Position numbers and translations under genes: made by a program. Source: Nonomuraea solani (GTDB taxonomy: Bacteria; Actinomycetota; Actinomycetes; Streptosporangiales; Streptosporangiaceae). From it: a stretch of 64,000 nucleotides of DNA. Location of the stretch: contig NZ_FNVT01000001.1 in the NCBI RefSeq assembly GCF_900108335.1, positions 186,001-250,000 on the forward strand. Direction: 5' to 3'. Below are positions 54,683-62,246 of this stretch, piece by piece (position 1 is the stretch's first letter; every line of letters begins with the position of its first letter). Below the pieces are notes generated by a model. The model searched no databases. It was not told where the DNA came from and saw only the letters and a list, made by a program, of their open reading frames with translations.

Positions 54683-55174
54683 TCAGTTGTTGGGTTCAGT
54701 CGTTGGCCATTGCTCCTTGGGCGCGACATAACTCCCACGATGGGGAACGCTGTAGACCCATCCCTGCTCCCGCAGTAGCCCCATGGCCCGCCGTACGGTC
54801 TCTCGCGCGGCGCCGTACGTACGCACCAGTTCGACCTCACTGGGCATCGGCCTCTCCGGCGCCGGCTCGCCACCCTTGATCTTCTCCAGCAGCTCACCGG
54901 CGATATGCCGATAGAACGGCGCCCGGCGCTCCCCGGCCCCGCCCTGGCCAGGCGTGTTCACAAAGGTGCCCTCGCCCTGCCGCGTATGGACCAGCCCTTG
55001 GTTACGCAGCACCCGGATCGCCCGGCGCGCCGTCGTACGCGCCACCTGAAATTCCCGCTGGATCCCCGCCTCGCTGATCACAAGATCGCCGGGCGCGAGC
55101 TCCGCGAGGATGCGCGACTTGAGAACCTCACTGATCTGCAGATATAGGTGGGTGCCACCCTCGCGATTCAGCAC
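54683..55174 (-). CDS. Tandem GntR winged-helix regulator, copy 1
   Basis: A 163-residue protein made of two GntR-type winged helices and no effector domain. The first spans residues 7-70 (YLQISEVLKSRILAELAPGDLVISEAGIQREF; RTTARRAIRVLRNQGLVHTRQGEGTFV). The second spans about 84-150 (YRHIAGELLEKIKGGEPAPERPMPSEVELVRTY; RETVRRAMGLLREQGWVYSVPHRGSYV). The GTG at 55174 sits 8 nt after a GATACT hexamer, so it is probably leaderless. It is 40 bp downstream of a paralogue on the same strand. The target is unknown. Confidence 0.75.
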   Translation of the reverse strand: MLNREGGTHLYLQISEVLKSRILAELAPGDLVISEAGIQREFQVARTTARRAIRVLRNQGLVHTRQGEGTFVNTPGQGGAGERRAPFYRHIAGELLEKIKGGEPAPERPMPSEVELVRTYGAARETVRRAMGLLREQGWVYSVPHRGSYVAPKEQWPTTEPNN

Positions 55175-55214
55175 GCCCCAAGAGTATCCAACCACCCCGG
55201 CAAAGGCAGGGCGA

Positions 55215-55703
55215 TTACGATCCCTGGCTCCCGGGCCATTTATCGGATGTCGTGACATATGTACCGCGATAAGGCACGGTGAAGACCCACCCCCGATCCC
55301 TGAGATGGGCAACGGCCTGGCGCACGGTCACCTTGGCGACACCGTATTGCCGCATCATCACTTTCTCGCCGGGAATAGCCCGGTTCGACGGAATCTTGCC
55401 CTGCTGGATCTGTTCGACGATGTCCTGGGCAATTTTCTGATAGAGCGGCACCTTACGCGGCGACCGCGGCGTACCCGGCCGGCCAACGAACGTCCCCTCA
55501 CCCTGAACCGTGTGCACCAGCCCCTGGTCACGCAACTCCCGAGCCACCCGCCGAGCGGTCGTGCGCGCGATGCGGTGGTCCTTTTCGAGGGCGGCCTCGC
55601 TGGGGATGGGATCGCCGGCTTTGAGCTCGCCGCGTTCGATCTGATCGCGGACCAGGTCGGCGACCTGCTTGTAGAGAGGCACGGGTCCCTCGCGATCTAG
55701 CAC
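55215..55703 (-). CDS. Tandem GntR winged-helix regulator, copy 2
   Basis: A 162-residue paralogue of the preceding entry with the same architecture: a first winged helix (YKQVADLVRDQIERGELKAGDPIPSEAALEKDH; RTTARRVARELRDQGLVHTVQGEGTFV), a short Pro/Arg linker, and a second (YQKIAQDIVEQIQQGKIPSNRAIPGEKVMMRQYGV; KVTVRQAVAHLRDRGWVFTVPYRGTYV). The first domains share RTTARR and GLVHTxQGEGTFV exactly between the two proteins. The GTG at 55703 follows TATACT by 6 nt, so the mRNA is likely leaderless. Gene duplication after domain duplication is the simplest history. Confidence 0.78.
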   Translation of the reverse strand: MLDREGPVPLYKQVADLVRDQIERGELKAGDPIPSEAALEKDHRIARTTARRVARELRDQGLVHTVQGEGTFVGRPGTPRSPRKVPLYQKIAQDIVEQIQQGKIPSNRAIPGEKVMMRQYGVAKVTVRQAVAHLRDRGWVFTVPYRGTYVTTSDKWPGSQGS

Positions 55704-55709
55704 GCCCGG

Positions 55710-55740
55710 AGTATAGACGAAACCGTACAAGCCTGCTCAA
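55710..55740 (-). promoter_or_regulatory. Promoter of tandem-GntR copy 2
   Basis: On the minus strand TTGAGC (55735-55740) and TATACT (55710-55715) are separated by 19 bp; the -10 ends 6 nt before the GTG at 55703. The start site would coincide with the start codon. Confidence 0.45.
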
Positions 55741-56052
55741 CACAGACATCTGTTACGAAGACTCGGCCGACGGCGTTTAGTTCGCGATCGCAACGCTTTA
55801 GCCGATAAGCCATTCACACTTGTCCAACGCCGTACACACCCCATCTAACGGCCGGCAACCCCTCTCTCAACTCATTCCCACCCCATGCCCCAACAACAGA
55901 TTCCCGACCAACACCCACTCCCCGCACTGGACCATGACGACACACAGAGCCCCCCACAGCCACCAAGCCGAAACCCGCAGACACCAATCCACAACCTACG
56001 AGCGCGGACCCACGACCTTTCGAGCGCCGAGTCGCTGAGCACTGTAGTTTCC

Positions 56053-56148
56053 GCTCGCCCGCTCGCCCGCTCGCCCGCTCGCCCGCTCGCCCGCTCGCCC
56101 GCTCGCCCGCTCGCCCGCTCGCCCGCTCGCCCGCTCGCCCGCTCGCCC
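56053..56148. repeat. Perfect 8-bp tandem repeat, 12 copies
   Basis: GCTCGCCC occurs 12 times head to tail without a single mismatch. The unit is not a multiple of three, so coding use would cycle through all frames. Perfect conservation in a non-coding context implies recent slippage expansion. Confidence 0.95.
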
Positions 56149-56195
56149 GCTGGGGGAGGCGACCTGCCGCAAGATCGTCGATCCGCCCCTCGGCG

Positions 56196-56271
56196 GGACG
56201 CCACCCGACCTGCGTGCCCAGCACGCCACCCCGACCTGCGTGCCCAGCACGCCACCCCGACCTGCGTGCCC
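56196..56271. repeat. 26-bp tandem repeat, three copies
   Basis: Copies at about 56197-56220 (24 bp, shortened), 56221-56246 and 56247-56271, each with ACGCCACC, GACCTGCGTGCCC. The last two are identical over their shared length. Confidence 0.85.
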
Positions 56272-56392
56272 GCACCGCCACCGTGCTCCGCGACATCAGC
56301 GTGTCGTGTGTCGCCTGACACCTAGTTCCACCATTCGCCGCCTCATCACGCTCGACCTGACTGGCCCGGCATGGGAAGGCCTACCCGACTTC

Positions 56393-56488
56393 GGATAGCG
56401 CCCCACCTGGATAGCGCCCCACCTGGACAGCGCCTGCCCCTGGAGAACGCCTGCCCCTGGAGAACGCCTGCCCCTGGAGAACGCCTGC
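56393..56488. repeat. 16/17-bp tandem repeat, six units
   Basis: Two units GGATAGCGCCCCACCT (16 bp), a hybrid unit GGACAGCGCCTGCCCCT, then GGAGAACGCCTGCCCCT (17 bp) twice and a final truncated copy. The gradual change along the array shows stepwise duplication. Confidence 0.85.
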
Positions 56489-56600
56489 TAGGGCAAACGA
56501 CCGTCTCTGGGCGGCGACCGTATCTGGACGGTCACGAAGTCGGAGTCCCCGATCTCGATCTGCAACGCCCGTCATCAGCCCAGAAGCCACACTGGTCCTG

Positions 56601-57008
56601 CGGCCATCGCTCCGTTCTCCTTCGATTTCTGACTAGGCCCTCGAAGGAACGCGCGGTGGCCGTCACCATGTACGCACAGCGTGCCTGATCGACTATCCCT
56701 GCGCAAAACGAAGACGGCCACCGCATAAACCCCTTCTACAGCAACGATTCAGGCGAAGGAGAATAGCGATGGCCGCAGCAACTATTGTGACGGGTAGGGA
56801 TGGCCGGGCGCAGCAGATCTCAATTCTTTTCCCGGCAATCGTCCGGCCCCGCAACAAGAACCATGCGCACAAATCAACCCACTCCGTACGGTCGCTGGCT
56901 CCGCGGCCGGCATGTGCCCGCAGCATGCGACTTCGAGGGGAAGAAATGGTGACGGCCATCGCGGTCCTTCGAAGACGCAGTTCGGAAGGACGAAGACGCG
57001 ATGGCCGC
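56601..57008. repeat. Cluster of three related double-stem hairpins
   Basis: Element 1 at 56601-56662, element 2 at 56715-56775, element 3 at 56954-57008. Each has outer arms CGGCCAYCGC / GCGRTGGCCG (with R = A or G) and an inner stem of type CCTTC / GAAGG: TCCTTCGA/TCGAAGGA in element 1, CCTTC/GAAGG in element 2, GTCCTTC/GAAGGAC in element 3. Element 2 is inverted relative to element 1, judged from which arm carries the G-U pair. The pattern resembles a REP/MITE-like palindromic family or structured RNA. Confidence 0.7.
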
Positions 57009-57630
57009 GGACAACAGTGTGCCGTGTGAGGCGCCCGGTGTGAAGACCCTGCTGACAGATGGTTCCGACTTTTTGTTGAGCAAGCGGTGAAGACCGCGCA
57101 GGGAGGGCGTTGAAAGGCCACGCACGGAGGCATCGTCGCAGGCCACACGGGACCACGTGGGACGTAGGGCCACGTGGGGTGACGTCACCGCCTTGCCGCA
57201 CCCCTGCTTCGCCACCGCCGGACCGCCGGACGAGTACCGACGGGCTCGTCCGGCGGCCAGCGGTGCGGCGGAGACCGACTCGTGTCACATGCCACTGCGT
57301 GTACGAGCCGACCTCCGGCGACGGCACGTATGTGGTCGTCGCGAACACACCCTTTTGTCGTCGCGCGATCCCTGACGGCGCGCCCGCCCAAACGCTCAAT
57401 AAAAGCGAATGGACTCCATCAGAGATCAGCGCGAGACCATGGACGTGATCCCATGCTTCTAAAGGGGGCGCGGGATCACGCCACGACGAGTAGTGGCCGG
57501 CTGACGTCCATAACGGCCTACCCGCGCCATTAGGTTCTCATGGTCATCCGTTGGAAAACCACCGTTCGGCGCTATAAACGGGATCATGGCTTTCGGTATT
57601 CGCTGCGTTCAAGGTCCGGAGTGGATGGGT

Positions 57631-58287
57631 TTATATAGGGATCCTCCTCCAGGCGCCGTCGGTAATGATCAGGTGGTCGAGGAGGCGTAGACCGACCATC
57701 TCGGTGGCCTCGATGAGCCGGGCGGTGGCCTCCAGGTCGGCCGCGCTCGGCTCGAGCGAGCCGCCCGGGTGATTGTGGGCAAGGCCGAACATCGCCCCAC
57801 CCGAGGTGAGCACTTCCGTGATCACTTTCCGTATCGGCATCACCGTGTGGTCCGACTCTCCCTCGGTCAGCACCACCCGCTTCAGCACACGTCCGCCGGT
57901 GTCGCACACCACCATGACCAGTCGCTCCTGCGTCCGGTCGTGCAGAAGCGGGGCGCAGGCGTGAGCCAGATCCGACGTGCTCGTGATCCGTTCACGCTCG
58001 GGCCACGCCTTCGCCCGGCGTACGAGATGGAAGGCCGCGGTCAGTCGCGCGGCCTTGGCCGGACCGATGCCCTGCAGGGCCAGTAACCGGTGGGGATCGG
58101 AACGGCCCAGGGCATCGAGATCCCCGCAGTGCTCGATCACCTGGCTGGCCAGATCCAGGGCACTCGCCCCACGAAACCCCGAGCCGAGCAGCACGGCCAG
58201 CAACTCACGGTCCGCCAGGGCTTCGGCGCCGCTGGACAAGAGCCGTTCGCGCGGCCGGTCCCTCTTGGACAGGTCTTTGACTCGCAT
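57631..58287 (-). CDS. radC: RadC/JAB-domain protein
   Basis: A 218-residue RadC family protein. The N-terminal helix-hairpin-helix region (LLAVLLGSGFRGASALDLASQVI; LLALQGIGPAKAARLTAAFHL) is followed by a JAB1/MPN-like metalloprotease fold with HNHPGGSLEPSAAD, the JAMM zinc motif. The old link to DNA repair is not well supported and the biochemical activity is unknown. The ATG at 58287 has GGAGG at 6-nt spacing. It stands alone between repeat-rich stretches. Confidence 0.9.
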   Translation of the reverse strand: MRVKDLSKRDRPRERLLSSGAEALADRELLAVLLGSGFRGASALDLASQVIEHCGDLDALGRSDPHRLLALQGIGPAKAARLTAAFHLVRRAKAWPERERITSTSDLAHACAPLLHDRTQERLVMVVCDTGGRVLKRVVLTEGESDHTVMPIRKVITEVLTSGGAMFGLAHNHPGGSLEPSAADLEATARLIEATEMVGLRLLDHLIITDGAWRRIPI

Positions 58288-59490
58288 CGGCAACCTCCGC
58301 ACCCGTTCTATCAACGCCCACCGACAATCTCTGACCTGCACTTTCACCCCTGGACCCCAGCGACTCCTTTCGTCGGAGGATGAGCGAAATGTCGTCAACA
58401 CGAATCCCCAACAGCGCTCACATCGACCTCACCTCGCCACCCCAGGCCCACGCCGACGACCCCGCAATCTCCACACCCGACAACAGGCCCCGCAAACTCC
58501 ACGCACCCGACGACGGGCCCCGCAAACTCCACACACACCCGACGGGCCCGGCAGACCTCACACACCGCCCGGAGGCCGCACCGCCTTCATGAAAACGCCC
58601 AGAGACCGCACCGCCTTCATGCCACGGCATTCGGGCGACGACGAGTTCCGACCGGTTCGTGCAGCGGAGCCGAGCAGTTGGCAGCGCATGATCAGCTCGC
58701 TTCCCAGGGTTCGCGCGGTGGCCGTCCTTGACGGGCTCCATGCCAAAGCGTCTGGCCGACGACACGGGATCCGCGCACCTCGAGCGCCCTACCCAGCCGC
58801 CGCACCACCTTCTGCCTGCACAGCAAATCCGGCGATGGCGGTGCATGGTCGGCTCCGTGACGCAGGTTCGGCGATGGCGGCCCTCGATCGGGTTCCGTGC
58901 CACAGAGTCCGACTGAACCGGGATCCGCAAGCCGCGACCGCGCTGCCCGGCGGGCATACAGTCACCATCGCACCGTCGTCCGGCGCTTGCCGCAGGGTCC
59001 GGCTGACGGCGGCGGCTCTGCAGGCCCAGGGCCAGGTCACCCGCTTACCTGACACCGTCCGCTCGTCTGGGTGCCGCCCGCTGGACCGGCTCCCGCCGGC
59101 GTGCGACTGGGTCCGAGCGGCGGCGGCTTCGATCGGCCTTGTATCGCTGGGTCCAAGCGGCGACGGCACTGATCGGCCGTGTGCCGCTGGTCCGAAGGGC
59201 GGCGGCGGCGATCGGCCCTGTGTCGCTGGGCCCGCGCGGCCACGGCCCAAAAAGCGTGGTCGGCGATCTACCGGCCAACGCCATTACCGATGTTCAGAGG
59301 GCCGGATCGGATGTGTGCGGGGCGACACCGTGAGGGCCGGTGCGCGAGCCGGCTTGGGTCGGCCGAATGGCGTGGGATGCAACGGACATAGTCCGGAGTC
59401 CGCGGTTATGGCCGCTTGGGGCGGACAAGGGTGGTGCTGTGATCGTTCAAGAGGCTCCGGGCGAGAGGTGCTCGCCCGGAGCAATCTGTC
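58288..59490. other. 1.2-kb gene-free region with diverged repeats
   Basis: No believable gene. From about 58700 to 58930 there are diverged copies of a segment with GGTTCxxCGxTGGC..., a CGGGxTCC(A/G)TGCC box and CGGGATCCGC. A 40-bp tandem array follows at 59108 (separate entry). Confidence 0.5.
59108..59226. repeat. 40-bp tandem repeat, three copies plus partial
   Basis: Units at 59108-59147, 59148-59187 and 59188-59226, each with TGGGTCC or TGGTCCG at the start, GGCGRCGGC in the middle and GATCGGCC...TGTxxCGC at the end; a fourth partial unit begins at 59227. Copies differ by several substitutions. Confidence 0.75.
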
Positions 59491-60207
59491 CTAGACAGGC
59501 ATGCTGTACGTGATACGGAAGCGATCTCCCGGAATGACGATGTCGCTCGTCTCGACAGGGCGATCGCCTGCCCAATGAGTACGTTCGATGTGCAGCACGT
59601 GGACACCCGCCGCCAAATCGAGCGCATCGCTCTCCGCCGGCCGGGGAACGCGGGTGTGCACGCTTTCGACGATCTCGGTGATCTTGATCCCGTGCCCGTA
59701 CATCCTCGCGACAAGACTCCGGCGTTCCTCGTCCGAGTGGGCGGCGAACTCCCGTAGCTCGTAGGACGTGGCCAGTTGCAGCGGCCTGCCGTCCCCGCGA
59801 AAGACGTAATGCGTTCTGGTCAGCGAGGCCGACTCCGGGAGGCGTAGTCGTCTCGCGATGTCGGGTCCCGCTTCGGTCGGCTCGCTGTGCCAGTCCCATG
59901 TCACGCGTCTGCCCTGGGACTGCAGATCGGCGGCGAACGGAGCGGGATGATCGAGAAATCGCCATCGGTAGAGCGGTGTGAGGTCGGGGCGTTCCCTGAC
60001 GTAATGGCCCGAGCCCACGCGGCCGATGATGAGGCCTTCGCCCGCGAGCACACGAAGTGCGTGACGGGCGGCGGTCTCGCCGACCTGGTACTTACGGGTC
60101 AACTGCGCCCGTGACGGAATGGGCGCGCCTGGGGACAGGGTGCCGTCGGTGATCTGTCGCCGGATGTCTTCGACGACGCGCAGGTAGACCGGATCTGAGG
60201 TGGCCAC
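59491..60207 (-). CDS. GntR family regulator, HutC/UTRA type
   Basis: A 238-residue regulator: a GntR winged helix (PVYLRVVEDIRRQITDGTLSPGAPIPSRAQLTRKYQVGETAARHALRVLAGEGLIIGRVGSGHYV, about residues 6-70) and a UTRA domain (about 90-235; LTRTHYVFRGDGRPLQLATSYELREFA; HVLHIERTHWAGDRPVETSDIVIPGDRF). The GTG at 60207 begins the conserved part; readings further upstream add unrelated sequence. Its ligand and targets are unknown. Confidence 0.85.
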   Translation of the reverse strand: MATSDPVYLRVVEDIRRQITDGTLSPGAPIPSRAQLTRKYQVGETAARHALRVLAGEGLIIGRVGSGHYVRERPDLTPLYRWRFLDHPAPFAADLQSQGRRVTWDWHSEPTEAGPDIARRLRLPESASLTRTHYVFRGDGRPLQLATSYELREFAAHSDEERRSLVARMYGHGIKITEIVESVHTRVPRPAESDALDLAAGVHVLHIERTHWAGDRPVETSDIVIPGDRFRITYSMPV

Positions 60208-60644
60208 TAGTCCATCCCTGGGGGTTCGTGTGAGGCGTTGCCCTATGTTGCCGTATTCGGCAGGTAACCGACCGTCATCGATGACAGATGGAGCCCCAAC
60301 TTTGCGATGGCGGAAAATTATCGGAGAAACCCTGTAACGCCGATGTAAGAGGGGCCGATTCTCCGGTAGAGGTCGTCGATGTGTGTACCCCCGAGCACAT
60401 ATCGGCGGCCTCTTCCCATGCCCGCTCAAAGCCGGCGATCGGAGCCTCGCAGTGAGATGCGGGAGCTTGCGAGGACTGCGGAGTAACCGGAGCGATGTCC
60501 CTTCTGTACGGGCGAGGGCCAGAGCATCGATCCAAGTGGTCTTCGGGTATCGCGGACGAGTGGCCGTGTCCAGATGACCACTCCTTCCTTAGGTTGTGGC
60601 GGCGTACGGGCTGACCTGCGCCCCGTGTGACCAAAAGGAAGTCC
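60208..60644. other. Divergent intergenic region, no gene seen
   Basis: The 437 bp between the divergent GntR and GNAT genes hold no credible coding sequence. The part near 60290-60380 is relatively AT-rich (GCGGAAAATTATCGG) and likely contains the promoters, but I cannot assign boxes with confidence. Confidence 0.4.
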
Positions 60645-61091
60645 ATGATCGAAATCGGCAAGCTCCTCCCGTCCGATCGCGACGCATGGGAAGGCATGTT
60701 CCGCGCGTACATCGACTTCTACCAGCGAGTCGAGCCGGACTCGATGTACGACCGCGCATGGCAGGAGTTCCAGGCGGACACCCGGCTGCACGCCTTCGGC
60801 GCGAGGCTGGACGGAAGGCTCGTCGGCATCACGCACTTCTTCACCCATGCGAACACCTCGGCCCCCGACACCGACGTCTGCTACCTGCAGGACCTGTTCA
60901 CCGCTTCCGACGTCCGGGGCAGGGGCGTGGGCCGGGCGCTGATCGAGGCCGTGGCCGGCTGGGCCGGGGAACGCGGTTGCTCCCGCGTGTACTGGAACAC
61001 GCACGAGTCGAACAGCACAGCACGTCGCTTGTACGACAAGGTCGCCGAGAACCGGGGTTTCATCAGGTATCAGATCGAACTGCCGCGGTAA
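60645..61091 (+). CDS. GNAT family N-acetyltransferase
   Basis: A 148-residue GNAT: IGKLLPSDRDAWEGMFRAYIDFYQRV, then YLQDLFTASDVRGRGVGRALIEAVAGWA, with a textbook acetyl-CoA loop RGRGVGRA at about residues 91-98, and VYWNTHESNSTARRLYDKVAENRGFIRYQI. The ATG at 60645 has AAGGAA at 5-nt spacing; the GTG at 60627 is an alternative. The substrate is unknown. Confidence 0.88.
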   Translation: MIEIGKLLPSDRDAWEGMFRAYIDFYQRVEPDSMYDRAWQEFQADTRLHAFGARLDGRLVGITHFFTHANTSAPDTDVCYLQDLFTASDVRGRGVGRALIEAVAGWAGERGCSRVYWNTHESNSTARRLYDKVAENRGFIRYQIELPR

Positions 61092-61274
61092 CGGCTCACC
61101 CATGTTGCCCGGCCGCAGGCGACGCCTCCTACAGCCGCCGTACCCGACCGAATCGCTCATCGCCGCGCGAGCCGCCCCCCAGATGCTGGCGAAAGGGGGC
61201 AAAAGGCGGCTCCAGGCAGGCAAAGCGGGGTGGCGACGTCCAATGGATTTCTGAATCCGGGTAGCGTTCGCACT

Positions 61275-62192
61275 ATGGCATCGCCAACTGGAACCACCGA
61301 CGCGCCCTTCGGCCGTATGCTGACTGCGATGGTCACGCCGTTCACCGTCGACGGCGAGGTCGATTATGTGGCTGTGCGGCGTCTTGCCGCCTATCTGGTG
61401 GATGAGCAGCGCAACGACGGTCTGATCGTGAATGGGACGACCGGTGAATCGCCCACCACCTCCGACGAGGAGAAGCAGCGCATCGTCAGTGCCGTCCTCG
61501 ACGCGGTCGGCGACCGTGCGACCGTGGTGGCGGGAGCCGGCACCAACGACACCCGTCACAGTGTCGAGCTCGCGAAGCAGGCGGCCCGTGCCGGTGCGCA
61601 CGGCCTGCTGGTAGTGACGCCGTACTACAACAAGCCCCCGCAAGAGGGGCTGTATCAGCACTTCACCGCTGTCGCCGACGCAACCGGGCTTCCCGTGATG
61701 CTCTACGACATTCCTGGGCGCAGCGGCGTACCGATCAAGACCGAGACCTTGATCCGGCTGGCGCAGCACGAACGCATCGTGGCCGTGAAGGACGCCAAGG
61801 GCGACCTGTTCGCCGCCAGCCAGGTGATGGCCATGACCGATCTCGCCTTCTACTCCGGCGATGACCTGCTCAACCTGGCCTGGCTGTCGCTGGGCGCGGC
61901 CGGGTTCGTCAGCGTCGTCGGGCACGTGGTGGGCGCCGAGCTGGCGCGCATGATCCACCTGCACAAGAACGGTGATGTCGCCCAGGCGCTGGCCATCCAC
62001 GGCCAGGTGGCGCCCGTGGTAGACGGGATCATGCTGCGCGCCGGTGGGGCGATCATGGCAAAGGCGGCACTGAGCATGGTGGGCGTACCGGCCGGACCGG
62101 TACGGCTGCCGCTCGTGGACGCGACAGAGAAGCAAATCGCCGAGCTGCGTGCTTGCCTGGTAGCCGGCGGGGTGAAGTTGACCGACGCATAG
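61275..62192 (+). CDS. dapA: 4-hydroxy-tetrahydrodipicolinate synthase
   Basis: A 305-residue DapA (class I aldolase) that condenses pyruvate with aspartate semialdehyde. GTTGESPT (residues 54-61) carries the catalytic Thr pair, MLYDIPGRS holds Tyr144, and VKDAKGD contains the Schiff-base Lys172. The ATG at 61275 has no ribosome-binding site but follows a TAGCGT hexamer by 7 nt, so it is probably leaderless. The RNase J gene is 54 bp downstream in the same direction, the standard actinobacterial pair. Confidence 0.95.
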   Translation: MASPTGTTDAPFGRMLTAMVTPFTVDGEVDYVAVRRLAAYLVDEQRNDGLIVNGTTGESPTTSDEEKQRIVSAVLDAVGDRATVVAGAGTNDTRHSVELAKQAARAGAHGLLVVTPYYNKPPQEGLYQHFTAVADATGLPVMLYDIPGRSGVPIKTETLIRLAQHERIVAVKDAKGDLFAASQVMAMTDLAFYSGDDLLNLAWLSLGAAGFVSVVGHVVGAELARMIHLHKNGDVAQALAIHGQVAPVVDGIMLRAGGAIMAKAALSMVGVPAGPVRLPLVDATEKQIAELRACLVAGGVKLTDA

Positions 62193-62246
62193 GAACGGGG
62201 AGGAACCGGGAGTTTTGAGAACACGATCTGACTGTGGGGGCCAGAT

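Larger units (their letters stand above)
55741..57630. other. 1.9-kb gene-free, repeat-rich region
   Basis: No credible coding sequence is seen on either strand; long open frames are produced by the repeats. The stretch holds an 8-bp minisatellite, 26-bp and 16/17-bp tandem repeats and three related hairpins (separate entries). The part from about 57050 to 57630 has no feature I can name. Confidence 0.6.

Noticed and set aside
56053-56300. Long open frames on both strands through the 8-bp repeat
   Set aside because: They are low-complexity products of the repeat, have no ribosome-binding site, and no family similarity.
55741-57630. CRISPR array
   Set aside because: Repeat units are 8, 16/17 and 26 bp, directly abutting without unique spacers; no cas genes in the window.
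60275-60712. Minus-strand 145-residue frame in the GntR/GNAT gap
   Set aside because: No ribosome-binding site, no recognisable family, overlaps the real GNAT start and the likely promoters.
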